Part shown: positions 29,794 to 32,021 of the stretch, piece after piece
How the letters are laid out: each line of letters starts with the position of its first letter
Position numbering within the stretch: position 1 is the stretch's first letter
Virus record (IMG/VR): IMGVR_UViG_3300049255_000590
Span: 1 to 32,021 of that record
Source: a virus
Length of the DNA: 32,021 bases
Strand: one strand, 5' to 3'
Program-made: the position numbers and the translations under genes
Notes under the pieces: generated by a model
What the model was told of the DNA's origin: nothing
The model's database searches: none
What the model saw: the letters and a program-made list of their open reading frames with translations, nothing else

Positions 29794-31346
29794 TGGCTAT
29801 CTCAGTCACCGGCATCGGAACGAACAACGTATTCACCGGCACAACTATCACCCTGACCGGGGTGACGGTGCCGTCTGGGTCGCTCATCGTTGCCCATGTC
29901 GTCGAGAGTCAGACCGGCAATGTTGGATCGTGCGCCGATAGTGTCAATACTCCGTACACCGAAGTCACCAGCGTCCTAATCAACAACAGTTCATCGAATG
30001 GCGTACTAACGTCGTGGTATTTCGCAAACTGCGGCGCGCTTAGTTCGCAGACCATCACCTACACCAAGGGCAATAGCAACAAGGCTGCGACCATCGCTGC
30101 GCTCTACGCAACAGGTATCGCCACGTCCTCGCCGCTCGACAGCGCAGCGACAGCCACCGCCTACGGCAACAGCGCGGCCCCTACTGTCACGTCAGGCACT
30201 CCGGGCACAGCGGGTGATTTGTTCATCGGCGTCCTTGGTTTAGTCGTTTTCAAAACAATCACGCAAGACAGCAACTGGTCAACGTCGTTCACGGCTGCCA
30301 ACACGATGCAGGGCGGCTACCGGATCAACGCAGGGACCGGTACCCTTAGCTACGCCCCCACTTTCTCCGGTAGCAGTAGTTGGGCGGAAATGGTTTTCGC
30401 GTTCAAAGCGAACGGCGGGACTAACTACAATCAAACTGTTTCCGTGTCTTGCACGTCTACGTCGCTATTCGGCAAAGCGATGTCCCTGACGCGCTCGATC
30501 TCCTGTGTAAGCACAAGCTCTTTCCTGAAATCGGCGGCCAAGACGCTGTCGATAAGTTGCACGTCCACGACACAGGCCGTAAAAAAGACCGCCAACAAAC
30601 TCATCTCGGTATCTTGCACGTCGACAACGTTATTCGCGAAATCGGTCCTCAAGGCTATCGCGATCACCTGCACGTCCACGACGGCGGCCATCAGCGCGAT
30701 CAAGGTCAAACTTGTCTCTGTGGCTGTGTCCTGCGTCAGTGCGACCTTCGGCGCCAAGACTGTCGGCAAGTACGTCTCCGTTGCCTGCGTCAGCACGTCG
30801 ACATTTGCAAAGAGCGTCGCGCGGGTCCTCTCTATCGCCTGCGTATCGACCACGTCATTTATAAAAAGCGCGGCTCGCACTGTCACGGTGAGCTGCACCT
30901 CGACAACGTCAATCGCCAAGGTCTACTCCGCGCTGAGGACGATCACCGTGGCGTGCGTCTCGACTACGTCCTTCGGCGCAAAGTCAATCGCCAAGCATGT
31001 CACGGTCGCCTGCGTCAGCACGACCGCCTTTATCAAGGGCGTCAGCCGAAATATATCCGTCGCCTGTACGACGGCGACGCTCGTTCTCCATAGCACTTTC
31101 ACAATCTATTACAGGACGGTCACGGCCGCCTGCACCAGCACGACATCGGTCGCCAAGGGGGCCGGCAAGGTGGTCGTCGTGAGCTGTGTCTCGACGGTTT
31201 CCACTTTCGTTAAAGCGGTTCTTATACCGATCGTCAGGATTTTTACCGGCCTCACCGCCGCGATGGGGGTCGCGGTCCTAACGAGCCTCCAAGGCAAGTC
31301 GAAGCTCACCGACAATGACGGCAGCGCAGACGTGGAGATAGGCTAA
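29793..31346 (+). CDS. Cys-Ser-Thr repeat protein of the tail region
   Basis: In this 517-aa protein, the first about 210 residues form a strand-rich, Gly/Ser/Thr/Asn-rich domain (ISVTGIGTNNVFTGTTITLT, MQGGYRINAGTGTLSYAP, then EMVFAFKANGG). About 14 repeats of 18-22 residues follow, each with one Cys: hydrophobic-x-hydrophobic-x-Cys-x-Ser-Thr-x-x, then a Lys/Arg-containing stretch. The last segment is SKLTDNDGSADVEIG. The pattern predicts regular beta strands, perhaps a solenoid or a fibre shaft; regular Cys could give disulfide or metal bridges after release. The function is unknown; it may be a tail or surface fibre or head-bound spike. Related repeats are known in phage proteins only by general resemblance. 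Confidence 0.8.
   Translation: MAISVTGIGTNNVFTGTTITLTGVTVPSGSLIVAHVVESQTGNVGSCADSVNTPYTEVTSVLINNSSSNGVLTSWYFANCGALSSQTITYTKGNSNKAATIAALYATGIATSSPLDSAATATAYGNSAAPTVTSGTPGTAGDLFIGVLGLVVFKTITQDSNWSTSFTAANTMQGGYRINAGTGTLSYAPTFSGSSSWAEMVFAFKANGGTNYNQTVSVSCTSTSLFGKAMSLTRSISCVSTSSFLKSAAKTLSISCTSTTQAVKKTANKLISVSCTSTTLFAKSVLKAIAITCTSTTAAISAIKVKLVSVAVSCVSATFGAKTVGKYVSVACVSTSTFAKSVARVLSIACVSTTSFIKSAARTVTVSCTSTTSIAKVYSALRTITVACVSTTSFGAKSIAKHVTVACVSTTAFIKGVSRNISVACTTATLVLHSTFTIYYRTVTAACTSTTSVAKGAGKVVVVSCVSTVSTFVKAVLIPIVRIFTGLTAAMGVAVLTSLQGKSKLTDNDGSADVEIG
30430..31230 (+). repeat. Degenerate tandem repeats encoding the Cys-Ser-Thr units
   Basis: Units of about 54-66 bp begin with a hydrophobic strand and a TGC or TGT codon followed by (A/G)NS-T-like codons. 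About 14 units are visible; codon use varies between them, so the array is older than the 18-bp array in the left arm. The last unit before 31230 is diverged. Confidence 0.85.
31301..31320 (+). repeat. Direct repeat copy B (20 bp)
   Basis: Same 20-bp sequence as at 29501-29520. Here it is coding and gives KLTDND near the end of the Cys-repeat protein. Confidence 0.9.
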
Positions 31347-31700
31347 ATGAAAAATTTCGTCCGGGGCGCCGGCGTGCATATCGCGCTGACCTTCTACGAT
31401 GCGACCGGCAATGTCGTTACGCCAACCGGCGCCAACGTGACCCTGAGCTATATCCCTATCGCCTCGGACCCTCCGGAGCGCACATTCGTCACCTATGCGC
31501 TGATCAAGGATGGATCAGGCTCAGACTGGTATTACGACTGGGACAGCTCGGTAGCGACAATCGGCCCGGTCTACGGTCACGCCGTCACGACGACGCCGGC
31601 GCAGCCTGTCTCATCGGTTGATTTCGGATTTCGGCTCACGGCCAACCGCGCAAACAAGGAGCTGTCTGGAGACGATAGCAGCGACTGCTCTTACGGGTAA
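31347..31700 (+). CDS. Hypothetical partner of the repeat protein (117 aa)
   Basis: This 117-aa protein is all-beta in style (VHIALTFYDATGNVVTPTGA, VTLSYIPI, then WYYDWDSSVATIGPV). It starts directly after the stop of the repeat protein with no gap, so the two are likely translated together and may bind each other. The domain could be an Ig-like or carbohydrate-binding fold, but I cannot place it. Confidence 0.65.
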   Translation: MKNFVRGAGVHIALTFYDATGNVVTPTGANVTLSYIPIASDPPERTFVTYALIKDGSGSDWYYDWDSSVATIGPVYGHAVTTTPAQPVSSVDFGFRLTANRANKELSGDDSSDCSYG

Positions 31701-31736
31701 TGACGGCCCAACTGCCCAACAAAAAGGGTTATCTCA

Positions 31737-32021
31737 GTGGTCAATCCAAAGGTCGCCGACAATCTTTGGCTGATGATTGTCTCGCGCCTCGCAATTTTTG
31801 TCGTAACGTTCATGGTCCTGCCGATTGTTGGGTGGCTGCTGGTGCGGATGGTCTCCACCGGAGACACGATGCTCACGCAGCTCCAGCTCATCGAGGTGCG
31901 GCTCACCAGCCTCGACGGTCAAGGAGAGCTCATAATCGAAGAAATACAACATCTTCGCGCCAGCGAGGACGATCACGAAGCTCGTATCCGCAGGCTCGAA
32001 CAAGGTTCAAAACAAAATTAA
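31737..32021 (+). CDS. Single-pass membrane protein with coiled-coil tail
   Basis: This 94-aa protein has a membrane helix at 10-38 (LWLMIVSRLAIFVVTFMVLP, then IVGWLLVRMV) and a coiled coil to the C-terminus (LTQLQLIEVRLTSLD, EIQHLRASEDDHEARIRRLE). GTG at 31737 is preceded by AAAGGG. The layout is like inner-membrane spanins (Rz-like), but it lies away from the lysis genes and has no visible partner lipoprotein, so that is uncertain. The frame ends on the last base of the window and is complete. Confidence 0.7.
   Translation: MVNPKVADNLWLMIVSRLAIFVVTFMVLPIVGWLLVRMVSTGDTMLTQLQLIEVRLTSLDGQGELIIEEIQHLRASEDDHEARIRRLEQGSKQN

Noticed and set aside
30431-30919. Minus-strand 162-codon frame opposite the Cys-Ser-Thr repeats
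   Set aside because: Its repetitive VDVQ pattern is only the mirror of the repeat array.
1-32021. attL/attR direct repeats or tRNA target
   Set aside because: The window starts and ends on stop codons of phage genes; I found no tRNA fragment or matching end sequence, so the ends cannot be judged.

Overview
The window is one continuous temperate-phage genome or prophage of about 32 kb, most likely from a Rhizobiales-type alphaproteobacterium. That host guess rests on the high GC content, the codon use and the protein styles, not on a database search. The virion genes are P22-like: short-tailed portal, gp4-like and gp10-like head-completion factors and three DNA-ejection-type proteins. The coat protein resembles the N4-gp56/P22-like HK97-fold families. 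The window starts on the integrase stop codon and ends on the stop codon of the last gene. No host flank or att site can be seen.

Left arm (1-5025, minus strand). An early-left operon runs leftward from a promoter at about 5053-5080. In transcription order it holds a 120-aa unknown, a 43-aa unknown, a 31-aa membrane peptide, an ERF single-strand annealing protein, a YqaJ-type exonuclease, a hexapeptide-repeat (left-handed beta-helix) protein, a 106-aa unknown, an HNH nuclease, a 56-aa protein, an excisionase-like HTH protein and a tyrosine integrase. Several junctions are ATGA overlaps. Four very short genes were found by reading the junctions.

Switch (5026-6455). A LexA/CI-type repressor and a Cro-like HTH protein diverge. 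Five copies of a 17-bp palindrome, GTAGCG-N5-CGCTAC, lie in the two control regions and sit inside the predicted promoters with 16-bp spacers. The repressor is followed at once by a small lipoprotein gene, so the lipoprotein should be made in the lysogen. The repressor mRNA, and probably the cro mRNA, are predicted to be leaderless.

Early right (6472-9102, plus strand). This holds DNA-binding proteins, a protein whose C-terminal half resembles DnaA domain IV, and a replication protein. The low-complexity middle of the replication gene is AT-rich and carries three 12-bp direct repeats, a strong hairpin and flanking inverted repeats. It is a good candidate phage origin, placed like the lambda ori inside gene O. 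A second cluster of palindromic repeats lies inside the gene after cro.

Late region (9375-32021, plus strand). It runs from small genes to TerS and TerL, then a lysis module placed between terminase and portal: a secreted cysteine hydrolase, a GH108 muramidase, a holin and an alpha/beta-hydrolase-like protein. Portal, a frameshifted virion gene, scaffold, coat protein, an accessory virion protein, gp4-like and gp10-like factors, ejection proteins and a collar-type tail fibre follow. The end is an accessory tail module that includes a protein with about 14 Cys-Ser-Thr repeats. Hairpins lie before, after and one gene beyond the coat gene.
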